Of a DNA stretch of 64,000 nt, positions 50,501 to 63,173 are shown one piece after another. The notes under the pieces were generated by a model that was given only the letters and a program-made list of their open reading frames with translations, had not been told where the DNA came from and searched no databases. The first letter of the stretch is position 1. Every line of letters starts with the position of its first letter. This DNA comes from Alviniconcha marisindica (taxonomy: Eukaryota; Mollusca; Gastropoda; Provannidae), in NCBI GenBank assembly GCA_018857735.1, contig JABMCL010003198.1:142501-206500 (forward strand). The letters run 5' to 3'. A program made the translations under genes and the position numbers.

Positions 50501-51189
50501 ATTAAGTTTAACCCTTTGCCTATCGTCAGGAGGACTGCGTGGTGAGGACAGTGCTTTAACTCTTCTTCTTTCATAAAACTGGCACATGCTAATGAGAGCT
50601 GATCAGGGCCATGGTCTGCCCTTGGGTACAGTGGCTTTGGGATCCATCTTTCCCAGGCAGAGCTGTGAGCTACTTTATTACAGGCAGCAACTACACAAAT
50701 CATTTTTTCCCAACAGAGGGGTGACATGCTGAGCTCAAAGCCCTTATTCTATAGCTGCGGTCCACAAGTTTTCAGTTTAACTGCCACGTTGTACTATGTT
50801 GACAGGTGTTAGAATGTGTGATGATTTGGCTCTGATTCGAGACACAGACCCAATTTTTGTTTTGAAGATCACAACCAGATAGCAAGGGCCTGTGCTTTCT
50901 TTCTTTGTGATAAAGTATACATACCCCAAGTGTCGAGGAACTGACTCTACAGTGAAAAGGTTTTTGGAAGGTGGTGGTTCTGATTCCACCAGCTCTCAAT
51001 CTCCAGGTATTCTTTAGCTTGTGGGCCAAACATGATGGCCACTCTTTGGGCTTTGATGTATGTCAGATATTATTTGTGATGTTGTGATTGGCCAAAGTTG
51101 CTCTGGTGATTGACAGCCCAGAATACTTTGTGTCCCATCAGGAAATAAAAACTTGAGCTCATGGACCTTGAACATGAATGATGGCCAAC

Positions 51190-52425
51190 TGTCTGTTTAT
51201 AACTGTCAGGTATGCATTCATTAGGAAATGTTGGCTCTACACAGTATAATGTCTAGATAAACGACAAATCTCTTTTCATTCAGAAATGTCTGCTCTTCAT
51301 AGCAGAGTGTTAATTACACCTTTGGTGCCTCTACAAGGTAAGAGTATGGCAGGTGTATTAAAATCATTTTGCCTGGCACAAAATCTTACTTGTATTGAAA
51401 CAGTTAGTGGCACAGGTTTCCACTATTAGATGATGCAGTGGAAACGCTGATGAACAACCACCCAAAAAATGAAACAAAAGTGGTCTTATAAGGGGGTCGG
51501 TAAGTGGTGAGGGGTTTGTCTATTTACAGTGAACTATGGCAGGTAAGGATTTCAAATGTGGTCTTAGAATAGGGATGGTCTCTTGTCACTGTGGTCTTTT
51601 ATGAGTGGGAATTCCAAATGTGCAACACCTAAAGCTACCACATCTGTGCAAGATCACCTTGATGTGGAATACTACACTAGCACAGCAGAAGAAAGGTTGC
51701 CTCATAATGAAGTGTGAGGCTACCCCTAGCCCTCTTGTAGCCCTTTCTCTGCCAAAAGCTCTCTATTGCTGGTTTGCGTTCCTTCAGAGAATCTTCTCCA
51801 AAAAGGTTTTGCAAGTGAAAATAATTATGTTCATTGGGAAATATTTGCTGTACACAATGCAGTGTCAAGACAAATCTGTTTTCATTTGGAGATGTTTTTT
51901 CTACACAGTGCAGTGTCTAGACAAATCTGTTTTCATTTGGAGATGTTTGGTCTACACAGTGCAGTGTCTAGATGAATCTGTTTTCATTTGGAGATGGGTT
52001 TTTTCTACACAGTTCAGTGTCTAGACGAATCTGTTTTCATTTGGAGATGTTTGGTCTACACAGTGCAGTGTCTAGACAAATCTGTTTTCATTTGATGTTT
52101 GGTCTACACAGTGCAGTGTCTAGACAAATCTGTTTTCATTTGGAGATGTTTGGTCTACACAGTGCAGTGTCTAGACAAATCTGGTTTCATTTGAAGATGT
52201 TTGGTCTACCCAGTGCAGTGTCAAGATGAATCTGTTTTCATTTGGAGATGTTTGGTCTACCCAGTGCAGTGTCAAGATGAATCTGTTTTCATTTGGAGAT
52301 GTTTGGTCTACACAGTGCAGTGTCTAGACGAATCTGTTTTCATTTGGAGATGTTTGGTCTACACAGTGCAGTGTCTAGACGAATCTGTTTTCATTTGGAG
52401 ATGTTTGCTCTTCCTGGCACAATGT
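51190..52425. repeat. 51-bp minisatellite with degenerate left edge
   Basis: About 11 close copies from 51840 to 52415 of a 51-bp unit with TCTGTTTTCATTTGGAGATG and TTTGGTCTACACAGTGCAGT. Single diverged copies are at 51210-51310. Plus-strand frames are open through the array only because the unit is a multiple of three. Confidence 0.88.
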
Positions 52426-52429
52426 CCAG

Positions 52430-55005
52430 GCAATGTCATGGGCTAAAAAATAACTGATAAAACGGATTATGTCCCTTCCCAAGTACAGATTATCAACAAG
52501 AAGGCACCTGGAGTGTCCTGTTCTTCAAGTAACTTTTAGGGAGATAAGCAAAGTTTTACTGTTGCTACCAGACATATTGTGTGTCCCTGAGACATGACAT
52601 AGTACGTGTGTGACATAGTTTTGTGAAACATCTCCCAGATGTGGTGTGAGAATGCATAAAATGTCTGAGTTTAAGTATGATTTCACGTGCCGTTCACTTT
52701 CAAACCTTTTTGCTCTGCTCTGCAAATTTAAATTAGCCTCTCACCAAAGACCATGACACTGTTTCCTTCTGTTGGTTTAGGATGTCTTTCTGTATGGGTC
52801 TCACAGCAGACCCCCCCCCCCCCCACAAACAATAACATGTTGCATGCATGCCCCCCCCCCCCTTCCCCTGTGTATAGTTGTTCCTTTTTATTTTTGAGCA
52901 TGATCATCTCTTCTTTTTTTTCAATGCAGATAAAAAAATCTTAGCAGTTTTGGAATTTGAAATAAGCTACTAATCAAACTGTTCATCATGCATGTCTCTT
53001 GCAACGCCTGTACCTATACTGAGCTGCATCTCAAACCAGTTTCAGCTGGCGATTGTTAAAATTTCAGACTTGGGTAATAAGTAACTTAACACATGTTGCT
53101 GTTGTTTGTTAACTCAGTCAAATGTACATTTGTTTCCATTGTAATGACCAGTGAATCTCTTCCATTATGTATTTGTAAAAGGAAGCCACGAGTAACTACT
53201 TTGTATTGTGCAGGATGTTTTTGTTTTGATACTGTGCAAACTTCTATATTTTTGATACGCAGTTCTTTGTTGCCAAGTATTAGTACTGTTTTTAGAATAA
53301 AGAGCTTTTCATCAAAAGAGTGTATGTGGCATTGTTTTACCAAGGACATTTTTGTGTGTGTGTGCTTCAGGGATCACGCAGTCACTAAACATCTGGGGAA
53401 TTTGGGGGAATATGAGGTGCCTTTTTTCAGGTCTGGAAAGTTGGGGGGAAATGGCATCTTTAACCAAAATCTTTGAAAGTTTATAAATTTCATAATAATG
53501 TAAACAGATAATCTGCAGAAGGAAAATTTCGAGAGAGAGAGAGAGAGAGAGAGAGAGCACTAAACAAACAAACAAAAACCTGGGAGGCCAAGCAATGGAT
53601 CATAAAAGGAAACTACAAAATTTATTTAAGAACCCCTGAGAGCACTCCTGGACCTGGTTCAGATTGGTGCATCATCGTAGCTGGGGAAAATGGTCTTTAA
53701 TTTGGACAATTTTAAAGTAAAAAATTCAGTTTGAAAGAGAATAACAGTAAAATGAACAAAATACACCTGGTTACAAGCTAGAAAATAAAATAATAAATTT
53801 GAAGTGAAAGCTGCCACAACTTCCTTTATGATTGGAGGCTAGCTGTTTTGTTTTTTCAGAATGTTTCTCTTTAATATAAACAGCATGGTGATGGCAAATG
53901 GTTCTGATGGTCAGAGTTCAGTTGGGGCATTCTGTCCAAGACTTCACATCAGTGCTGGAAGACAAGGGTTTGATCTTTATTAGTTTATAAGGAGTGATCC
54001 ATTTTTGCCTCTAACATATGTGATACTGAATTCTGGGCTAACTGGGTTTTTTTCCCCTCCAGATTGTTCCCCCCTCTCTTTGACTGAGTTTCATTCACCT
54101 GGACTTTCAAAAAAATCAAGTCTCATTGATGTGATTACTGAAAGGTAAACATACTTCTGTCAATGCAAGTAGTAGGTTAAGCAGTGTCCACTGGCAGCAG
54201 CCTTTGGTTAGTTTCCTAGTCATTTAGAGATTAAACACTTTAAATATTTGTTATTACTGTACCAAAGAAGGTTAATTAGGTAATTGTAGAGAAGACCAAG
54301 TACAAACTGTACATCTGCAACAGTAACCAAAATATCAGGACAGATTTATATGGGTGGATACAGCCATATACCATACAGATTTTTATATTTATGACATAAT
54401 ATTCCCCCTTCTTCTTTTTGCCAACAAGATTGTTTATACAGTAAAAATGGCCAAAGTCACTAGCTTTTAACATGCATGGAAGTGTAGCCCTGGATCAAAC
54501 TCCAAGCACTGGTTTAAGACATCCTTCCTTCAACCACTGCCGTATTTAGTTATGCCATAGGGTCCAGAAAACTGTCAGCTAACGAGCTCAAACAGTAGTA
54601 AGTTTGTTAGAAATGACTCAAATAAAACAAGGCATGTCATTTATAGCCGCCAACAAAGTTTACACCAACACAAATAAAACCACAATCGTTTGAATCAAAA
54701 CGGAACTCTTTTTCTTACCAGGGGTGGATGCATCTCATGTTTACGTGCATGCTTTCGTACTAGGTTGCTTCTACATTCATATTAGTACCCGAACTTTTCG
54801 GAGGGCGCTGACCGCATTGCTGGACAGCTGCGCGGATATAAAGAGTACCCCTTCAGTGGCGTAACTAAATCTGGCAGAGTCTGGAGGAAGGTGCCGGAAA
54901 GCGATGCTCAGAATGTGGCCCTGGATTTGACCCATCTCATTTACATAGTCAAATCCGGGAGTAATGGATGTATGCTTTGTGTCTTCACCATGCGGTGCAC
55001 TTTCC
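52430..55005. other. Intergenic, no gene seen
   Basis: Poly-C runs at 52810-52823 and 52851-52862, (GA)n at 53531-53558, otherwise AT-rich unique-looking sequence. Confidence 0.55.
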
Positions 55006-55009
55006 TTCC

Positions 55010-55085
55010 CCCACTCCCATACACCCCTTCTCCCTGTCCATAATAAGCCTTATGGTTTCTGTGGAGGTTAAGTACCATGTTTACT
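55010..55085 (+). mobile_element. SINE 3' fragment
   Basis: TAATAAGCCTTATGGTTTCT, then GTGGAGGTTAAGTACCATGT and TTACTTAC, matching 5500-5562 and 18793-18850. Confidence 0.7.
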
Positions 55086-56180
55086 TACTTTGCACTTTCA
55101 TTGCCAGACTTGCACAACAACAGCAAACAAGAGCACGATCACACTCAACAATCATTTTTATATTTTTATTTCACTTTCTTCAGTCACTAAAATAAACAAT
55201 GTTTACAAGTTACTTTTCAATCAAACCAAAGACTTCATTTTATCACAGAGTTGTACAGGTAAAGTTTCTTTGGATAAATAACATTAACAGAAATACTCCC
55301 TGGCAATTGAAATAAAGAATAAATGGCAATAAAATAAAGAACTGAGAAGAGGAGAAAAAGAATACACAGCTAAAGGTTCATCTGCCCAATGATCTTTGTT
55401 TTTTGTCGTGTTCATAGCGACCATAAAAATGCACTAAATGTTGTATGTATATGGCATTCTGTTGGCACTTGCCATAAAAATGCACAGAATGTGCTTTCAT
55501 TTTTGCTATGTGTGTGGCATTGTGTAGGCAACTGCCATAATACTGTTTTGAAGAGTCATGTGAAAAATGCATCTCAATCTTCTGTCCTGTGCCAACCTTG
55601 GTCCAACTCAAACATAAAATAACAAAATGCATGATGAATGTCAGCAAACAGTCTGTCTGGTTTTCACTGCAACAAAATCAGCATTTAATTGTCACTTTGT
55701 TGTCAAGTTCTAAAGCGCAAAAACTGGGCTTCTTGATTCTCAAGTAGGTTCGTCATGCAAAAGAAGAATGAACCAGACAGTATGAGGAGAGTTCACCAAG
55801 CCTACTGTAGGATGTGATTATTTTTACTGTAATTTGGGACAGTTTTGCCAACAGTGAAAAAAAATAAAAAGAAGGACCAAGATGTTAAAATGGATGGACA
55901 GGTCAAGAGAAACTGCCTACTTTTAAGTAGCTGTCCAGTGCCAGACCCTGTGTCATCTGAGTCTGCTTTCTTCGCACACTGTCTGCACAAGTCAGGTCTA
56001 ACTAAACCTCAGTCAAAGGCATCTGACACTGCCACAGTACACCCAGAAAGGAAGGCAGAACTTGGATCCAAAGGTCAATACTAGATGTTACCTATGTTTG
56101 TCATGTGAATAAACCTACACCAGTTATCAAGGTCCAGTACTGAACGAACTGCTATAGAAAGGTACCACAGCTTTCAAAGC
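55086..56180. other. Intergenic, no gene seen
   Basis: A loose repeat of GCCATAAAAATGCAC-type phrases at 55420-55550, otherwise nothing recognisable. Confidence 0.5.
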
Positions 56181-56182
56181 AC

Positions 56183-56610
56183 TTAAAGGGGAATTGAACC
56201 AAAGACACAAGCTGACCTGACTGTGTAGAAAATGTGCAAGTATTTTCACCTGCATACTACATTAAGTTGGTCTATCAACAGTTATAGAAAAGAAGTACTT
56301 TAATGTATTGAACTTGAGCTCCTCGGGGTACGGCAATATTGGCTTGCTCTTTATTAATAAAAAGTAGAAAAGGGGTGGCTCTTGAGGTGTTTGATATTTT
56401 GCCACACATTTAGGCCATTTCACTGCTACAAATTTCTGGACACAAAATGGCAGCATGTTCATGGCCATATTTTTATGACTTTCAAATGTTTTTCTTTTTT
56501 CAACAATAAAACCGGATGTGAAGTCAGGTGACAAACTGCTGTGCATACTCTTTATTCCGTTCTTATTATTATTTCCCATGATGCTTTGCCGGGTCAGTTC
56601 CCCTTTAAAT
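56183..56610. mobile_element. MITE-like element with TTAA-flanked inverted termini
   Basis: The left end is TTAAAGGGGAATTGAACC and the right end is the inverted form, TTAAAGGGGAACTGACCC on the minus strand, 16 of 18 matching. TTAA at both outer ends could be a piggyBac-type target-site duplication. The interior resembles 50105-50500. No transposase frame, so non-autonomous if mobile. Confidence 0.68.
56551..56556 (-). terminator. Candidate SPAG16 polyadenylation signal inside the MITE-like element
   Basis: Plus-strand TTTATT, hence AATAAA on the gene strand, about 275 bp past the SPAG16 stop codon. It is the first such hexamer I find downstream of the stop. Confidence 0.45.
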
Positions 56611-56828
56611 TATTTACTCAGAACAACGGACTCAGCTGTGCAAGTGTTCAGAGGTCCTTGGAGCCAGTGAGTCAAAGAGGGTCTGTCTGGTGAAAGAGGC
56701 TTTTACCAACGCCACACACCAGCAAGCCCGTGCCCGGCTGAGGTTCAAGAGGACGGTGAAGGAGGGAGGTGAAGGCAGGAAGCAACAGCTAACAAACTAG
56801 CCAATGAAACAGTGGCAGCACAACTCAG

Positions 56829-59800
56829 TTAGGACCAGATGCGCACAGTGTTGTCGCTGCCCCCAGACACCATGAACTCTCCGGAGCGGTCAAACAAGAG
56901 GCACTGCACTGCATCCTCGTGACCAATCAGGGAGGAGATCTGAAAACAATGGGTCGCGCTTTAATACTAACTCAAAGTATTTCATCAAGCCTCTCATTTT
57001 GAGATGTGAGATATATGCATGATTTATATATCTCACAATTCAGCTTATAAGGTCCACCATTTTCTTTACCTTTACCACATGAAACAAAGTACATAGATTC
57101 TTCTGCATTTCACAAAATGACAACACTAAAAAGATAACAATACTGACTTCAAAGAAGGTTGAATGGACTGTCCTGCCAGGGAATTGGTTTGGGGGGGTGG
57201 GGGGTCTGGTTTGTTGTTGTTGGGTTATGGGGTGGATGTGGGGGGGTCTACAGGGAAAGCTGTCAGAAAAGAAGGGGGTGGGTTAACAAAGGATGGGGAG
57301 GACCATCCATGAGGAATGTTGTCCTACAGGAGAAAATTTCAGGGGATGGGGGGGGGGGGGGGTCTACAGGAAAAATGTCTAGGAAAGAGGTTTTCCTACA
57401 GTCCTACAACAGGAAGGGAATATTTAAGGGGGGGGGGGGGGGTAGGGGGGCCAAGGAGGACTGTCCTATGGGATGGGGAGGTTCTTTGATTTTTGTTGGG
57501 GGGGGAGGGGGGGATCATATGGGAGGAACTGTGCAGTCAGAGGATAGTCCTGCACAAGGAATCATGGTGGTGAAGTGTGTGTGTGTGTGTGTTGGGGGGG
57601 GGGGGGGGGTCTCTACTGGGGGGGATTGTCCTGCAAAGGAAACTGTCTAACAGGGCAGACTGTCCTGCAGGTGAAAGTGTCCTACTACTGGGTGCATTGT
57701 CCTGTCCGATTGGGGGATAATACAAAAATACACACTCCTCTACTGACCTGTCCATTGGTGGGGCAAGGGGGGGTGGGGGGGAAGGTGGGGGGGTGAATCT
57801 GATGATACCAAAATACACATCCCACTACTGACCTGTCCATTGGCAATCTCATACATCTTGACTGAACTGTCGTTGCTGGCAATGGCAACCACAACACCTG
57901 ATGGACAGAGACAAGCCACACAAACAATGAACACTGCTAGCTGTGTCCTTAAATAAAAAATCTATCAGCCATAGAATAGTGCATGTCAATTTTGTCTAGG
58001 GCTCAAAATCAAACCATGTGACATACAAACAAAAAACAAAAACAAAAACAAAACATATCATTAACTTCTGACAAAAGGGGAATAAACTGCCACTTTGGGA
58101 TTAACATACTGACACAAAGTGCCATCACCAACCTGAATAAACTTGTGTATTTTGGTACTTTCCAGATACCATATCCAAAAATGGATTTCATCAATCAAAT
58201 CGGTTTATCCTAAAACAAATTTAATCTCAAATCACCCAAAAACAAGTCAAGCCAATATCTCACACTGACACAAACTATTTCAGGCTATTTACACTAGCCA
58301 GAATATCTATAGTGAGCCAGGGCTGGGTATGGAATATTGCGTTCACACATACCTGTCCTGAAATGGGCCTGAGCTGCACTCAGCTCTGCTCCACTTTTTT
58401 TTTATTATTAAAAAATTATGCACTCAAAAACCAAAATTAAGTATGCAGATCAGAACTCTAACAATTATAAATAACAAAAAGGAGTACCCAGGAGGTGAAA
58501 AAGTACAAGGTAACTCTACTGATACCTCTCATTATATCAAAATATTCAGAACTAGGTAACTCTACTGATACCTCTCATTGTATCAAAATATTCAGAACTA
58601 GGTAACTCTACTGATACCTCTCATTGTATCAAAATATTCACAACTAATGTAGCAGCAGTAGTACCTAGTAACTAAAGATATGGCTACCTTGCTCTGGTAA
58701 GCTGTAAATGCTGTGCAAATATATGGAAAGAAATACAAGCTCCATCATTTCAGTCTTGTTTTCTTTTCATTCTTTCCCTGATTCTCCTGTCTTTCTGTTT
58801 TCCTTTCTTTACTACTTCTTACCTACTTTCCTTTTTTTCTGTTTCTTTTGTTCATTTCGGTTCTCTCTCTCTCTCTCTCTTGCCTTTTGTCTGCTTTTGT
58901 TTTATTTTATATTCCAATTCTTCTGTTTTTTAAAACTATTTGTACATGCACAATAAGCAACATATTAATGTAACAAGAGAGCAAACAAAAATGAATGTAC
59001 TCAGTGTAATCACTCACTGAGTACATTCATTTTTGTTTTCTCTCTTGTCGCTGAACAGGAACAAACAAAACAGTAACAAATGTGAACAGTAACAAAGAAA
59101 AGCAAAGAAAAGTAAAATAAAACAAAACAACACCAAAATAGCAACCTGAAACCTCAGGCAAAAATAAAGTGAAGAAAAACTGGGAACAAAACGTTATGCA
59201 ACAAAAGACGGTTATTGGCTGACCATCTGCTTCAGCTGCACACAAGCAGAAGAAAACAACTGGGCTTCAAGCATCTCACTGTTTCCACACACTTACGTCT
59301 GTTTCCACACACTTATGTGAAGGGAAAACCCCCAACTGGTAGTCTAAATGTGAATAAAGCTACACACAGTGTGGACATTATATCACTGTCATCATTGGAC
59401 TTAGGCAGCTCACTGAATCAGAAATCTAAACCCACTGAAAACAGCAGCTGTTGTGTTCAGTAACTTGATGCAATGCACACAGTACCTGCGCTTGAAGGCC
59501 CTTTCTTCATGAACCATTCCAAAATCATGTATTTGAAACTTTTGACAAAAGAATAATTATCCTGAATTTTACAGACTACTTTAGGGGTTCCTCAAAAGTC
59601 ATCAGGCATGACTCAGCTCTGTGGCAGCTTGCTAGTTTCATCAACAAGAGAGTGGTTATTGCCTGTCAAAGTGTTATTAGCATGCCGTCTGTCTGACCTG
59701 AAGGATCGAAGGCGACCTTGTTGGATGGGTGAGGGCCGACCTTGACGCTGACCATGACTGCATTCTTCCTGACGTCCCACAGCTTGACCACGCCCATGGA

Positions 59801-60141
59801 GTCACATGACGCCAGCGTGTCCCCCTGCAGCCAACCAATCACAGTGATCGGTCAGAAACATTTCACTGCTATTTTCCCTGAAATGCTTTTGCAACAAACA
59901 AACTACACAATACCATGGAACTCCTAAGATTAAATTCTGCTGCAGTTTTGCTTCCACTGACACATTTTGTGTGAATATTTATGCATTCCATGTTTTTGTT
60001 TAATTAAATGACAAAGCGCACTGAATCGCTGAACATGTGCTATAAATTGTATGTGTGTGGGCACGTGCACGGAAACCTGTGAACATGTGTGTGTGTCAGG
60101 TCACACATCCATCCTAATTTACACACATACAGTCCACATAC

Positions 60142-60172
<31 letters not shown>

Positions 60173-62846
60173 TTATTTTAAAAAAAACTGCAACCTGAAC
60201 AGATTGGGGATCATTCTTGAGTCAGTACCAATTGCGATATTTTGCCTTGTTAGCGAAACTTAAGGACAGACTTTACGCAAAATTCTTGGCTTTTATTTGA
60301 CCAGTGGTTACACAGCATTGGTCTTTTCTGCCAATCTTATCACCATGAAATGCAAGGCTTTCCCCACTACTAGAACCAGGGAAATACAGCTATGCACTCA
60401 TGCAGCAACCCAGCTGACGTGTTCCCCCCTACTTCCAGCAAATCAAGTACACCAGTCAATTGTGTGCATGGACAAAGATTTAAGTGAAAGGGATCTGTTC
60501 CAGCTTGCATCAGTGACGGGAGTGGCTCTGAAAAATGCCACCAAGTGTCACAGCTGGCCTCAAAGCCTTCTGGTCTTGCTCCCTGGGAGATGCAAGCATG
60601 CAACTTTTGTGTCTGGTGTAACCAAGTTGTTTACACAACAGCGATGAGCTAGGCAGCTTGTTGTTGTGTGTAGCCAACCGCACTATTCAGCACTAATGAA
60701 ATTAAGTTTAGAAACTGGATATAAAGTCAAGGGAGTGTTTTAAAACCAAATCCTTCATCTTAAGTTTTATGTCTCATATCTTCTAATAGTTGCACTTGGT
60801 CCTGAGGTGTCCCTGTGCCATTCAGATCCAACCTTTAACTAACCTGTTGGATCCATCTTGTTTTGAGAAAGCTAGCTCCTTAATGGCTCCAGCCAAGTTT
60901 TCCTAAAAAGATCCCACTGTACATATCTTTGTAAGTGCTCCAGGTTCTTACAAGATGGGGTGCTATAAATAATCTATTATTATTATTATATCTTCATTCT
61001 GTCATTTTAATGCTGCACATGTCGATCACATTTGACCTACAAGTGAACTATTAAATGATAAAACAACATTTTCTGTTGATGTAACATTAAATGATACAAA
61101 ACTGTAAAGTGACAGTCAAAATGTGAAACATATTCAACCAGTTGTTAAAAAAAATAGAAACAAAAAACACTGAAATTTGTTCACTCACTCTTGCGTTGAA
61201 CGTCACATGATTGACGGAGTTCATGTGCCCGAAGAATGAGAGAGCACAGTAATTCTGTAGAAAAAAGGAAAGAAATATGTTGTGAGAATACACATTTGGA
61301 AACTGACAATAATTTCTTTGTTAACAGTTTACCCTTTTTTAAATCTTCTGAATACCATGGAGTCTTCCCATGCTTTTATCTGCAGAACACTCCGAATTCC
61401 GGCTCAGGCCAAAGGGTGCCATTTTCCACAAAACCAACCCTTTTCACCACCTGCACTGTGAGTACTGCAGATTCTAGACTGTCACAAATCAACAAAAAGA
61501 GATAGGGATTTTTGCAAATCACACATACTGCACTCAGAAACCCACCATTCTCCTTGAAGTAGTAAGAGTTAATGCCCTTTGACCTAAGACCCTTTCAAAG
61601 AAACCCACTGAAAAACACCATCAGCATCTCCTGTGCTGTTGATCATTCAGAGTTCCATCAGGATTGGTGAGGTTGGCTGTAGCAGGACTGCAGAAGGCTG
61701 ATGATGCTGAATCAAGAACTGTATGCTACAAGCAGGGCGGAGTATTGCAAAGCAAGTTTTCTGGGGAGTGGGGTCTGGTTCTGGGCTTCTGTCTGCGTCT
61801 TCCAGTCACACCTCTCGGTTCCCTCAGCCTCAAACATCTTGTTCTAAACACACAGCTGCAAGCTGGTGTGGCCACATGGCAACAAGCCCAGCAGGTAAGC
61901 AGATTCAAATCTGTAGTGGCTCACCTTTCCCTTTAAAAGACACTATATTGTAATTGTACCCCCCACTCCTCTCCCCTTCCCCCACACCTCCATGAATTTT
62001 ATATTTTTAAACATACTGCTGCCCATCAACGTCATTCTGGTGGTGACAGAGCCGCCCTCCCACCAACCTCCTGGGATTTCAGTTCCTGTGAACTTCTCCA
62101 GGCAAATCAGGATGATAAAAGTGCAACGATAAAACAACAATGTGCAGTCTTGAGTATCTCACATAGTAAGTTTCATCAGTGGAGCAGTCCAAAAACAACA
62201 AAACTCACAGTGCAAACATCCCTTATAAGGTGTCAGTGAAGCAGTCCAACAACAATAAAACTCAAAGATGGAGTGTCTCACACTGATAAAGTTTTATCAC
62301 TGGCAATGTGAACACGCAAGGTTTTGTGTGGAATTTTTTTATGCGCTATATATAAATTTTCATTCATTCATTCATTCATCAGCAGAGCAGTCCAAAAACA
62401 ATATAGCTCAGCGTCACTACTACTGCATCCTTTATAATGCTTTGTCCATAAAACAATAAACCTCAGATTGTCCAAAATTAATAAAGTTCTATCAGCAAAG
62501 CAGTCCAACAACAATAAAACTCAAAGAAGGAGTGTCCCACATTGTTAAAGTGTTATCAGTGGAGCAGTCCAAAAACAACATAACTCACAGTGCGAGCATC
62601 CCACATAGAGAGAGTTTTGTCAGCAGAGCAGGTGATGAGGGTGTTGGAGTAAGGCAGGAACTCAATGCTGTTGACGGAGTCGGCATGGCCCCTCAGTGTG
62701 CTGCGACACCGCAAACTGCCCAAACAAACCAACAACGTTGTTCAGGTGCCTTTACTTCATGTCTTTACCTCATGCCTTTACTTCATGTTTGGTGCAGAAA
62801 AACACACACATACACCAACACACACATACTCTCTCTCTCTCTTTCT

Positions 62847-62888
<42 letters not shown>

Positions 62889-62983
62889 CTCTCTTTCTCA
62901 AACACACACACACACACCCCTACACCCCCCCCCCCTACACACACACACATGCACACACCCCTACACATGCACACACACATGCA

Positions 62984-63046
<63 letters not shown>

Positions 63047-63132
63047 CACACACCACTGTCCATAATCTGATTAAATTAGGGTTTTAAATTGCATATAATG
63101 TACTTGTGTGTGCAGGTGCTGATGTGTATGTG

Positions 63133-63173
<41 letters not shown>

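Larger units (their letters stand above)
47181..51180. other. Intergenic, no gene seen
   Basis: Contains C-rich sequence at 48183-48212, a (TC)n plus 28-base poly-C at 49319-49389, a TGATGTAGTGAT-type loose repeat at 49755-49925 and a MITE-like element at 50105-50500. Confidence 0.5.

Noticed and set aside
51605..52446. Plus-strand frames with 17-residue repeats
   Set aside because: They are reading frames through the 51-bp minisatellite, fragmented into several frames.
60297..60647. 116-codon plus-strand frame
   Set aside because: It lies inside a SPAG16 intron on the opposite strand, with no recognisable domain or splice partners.
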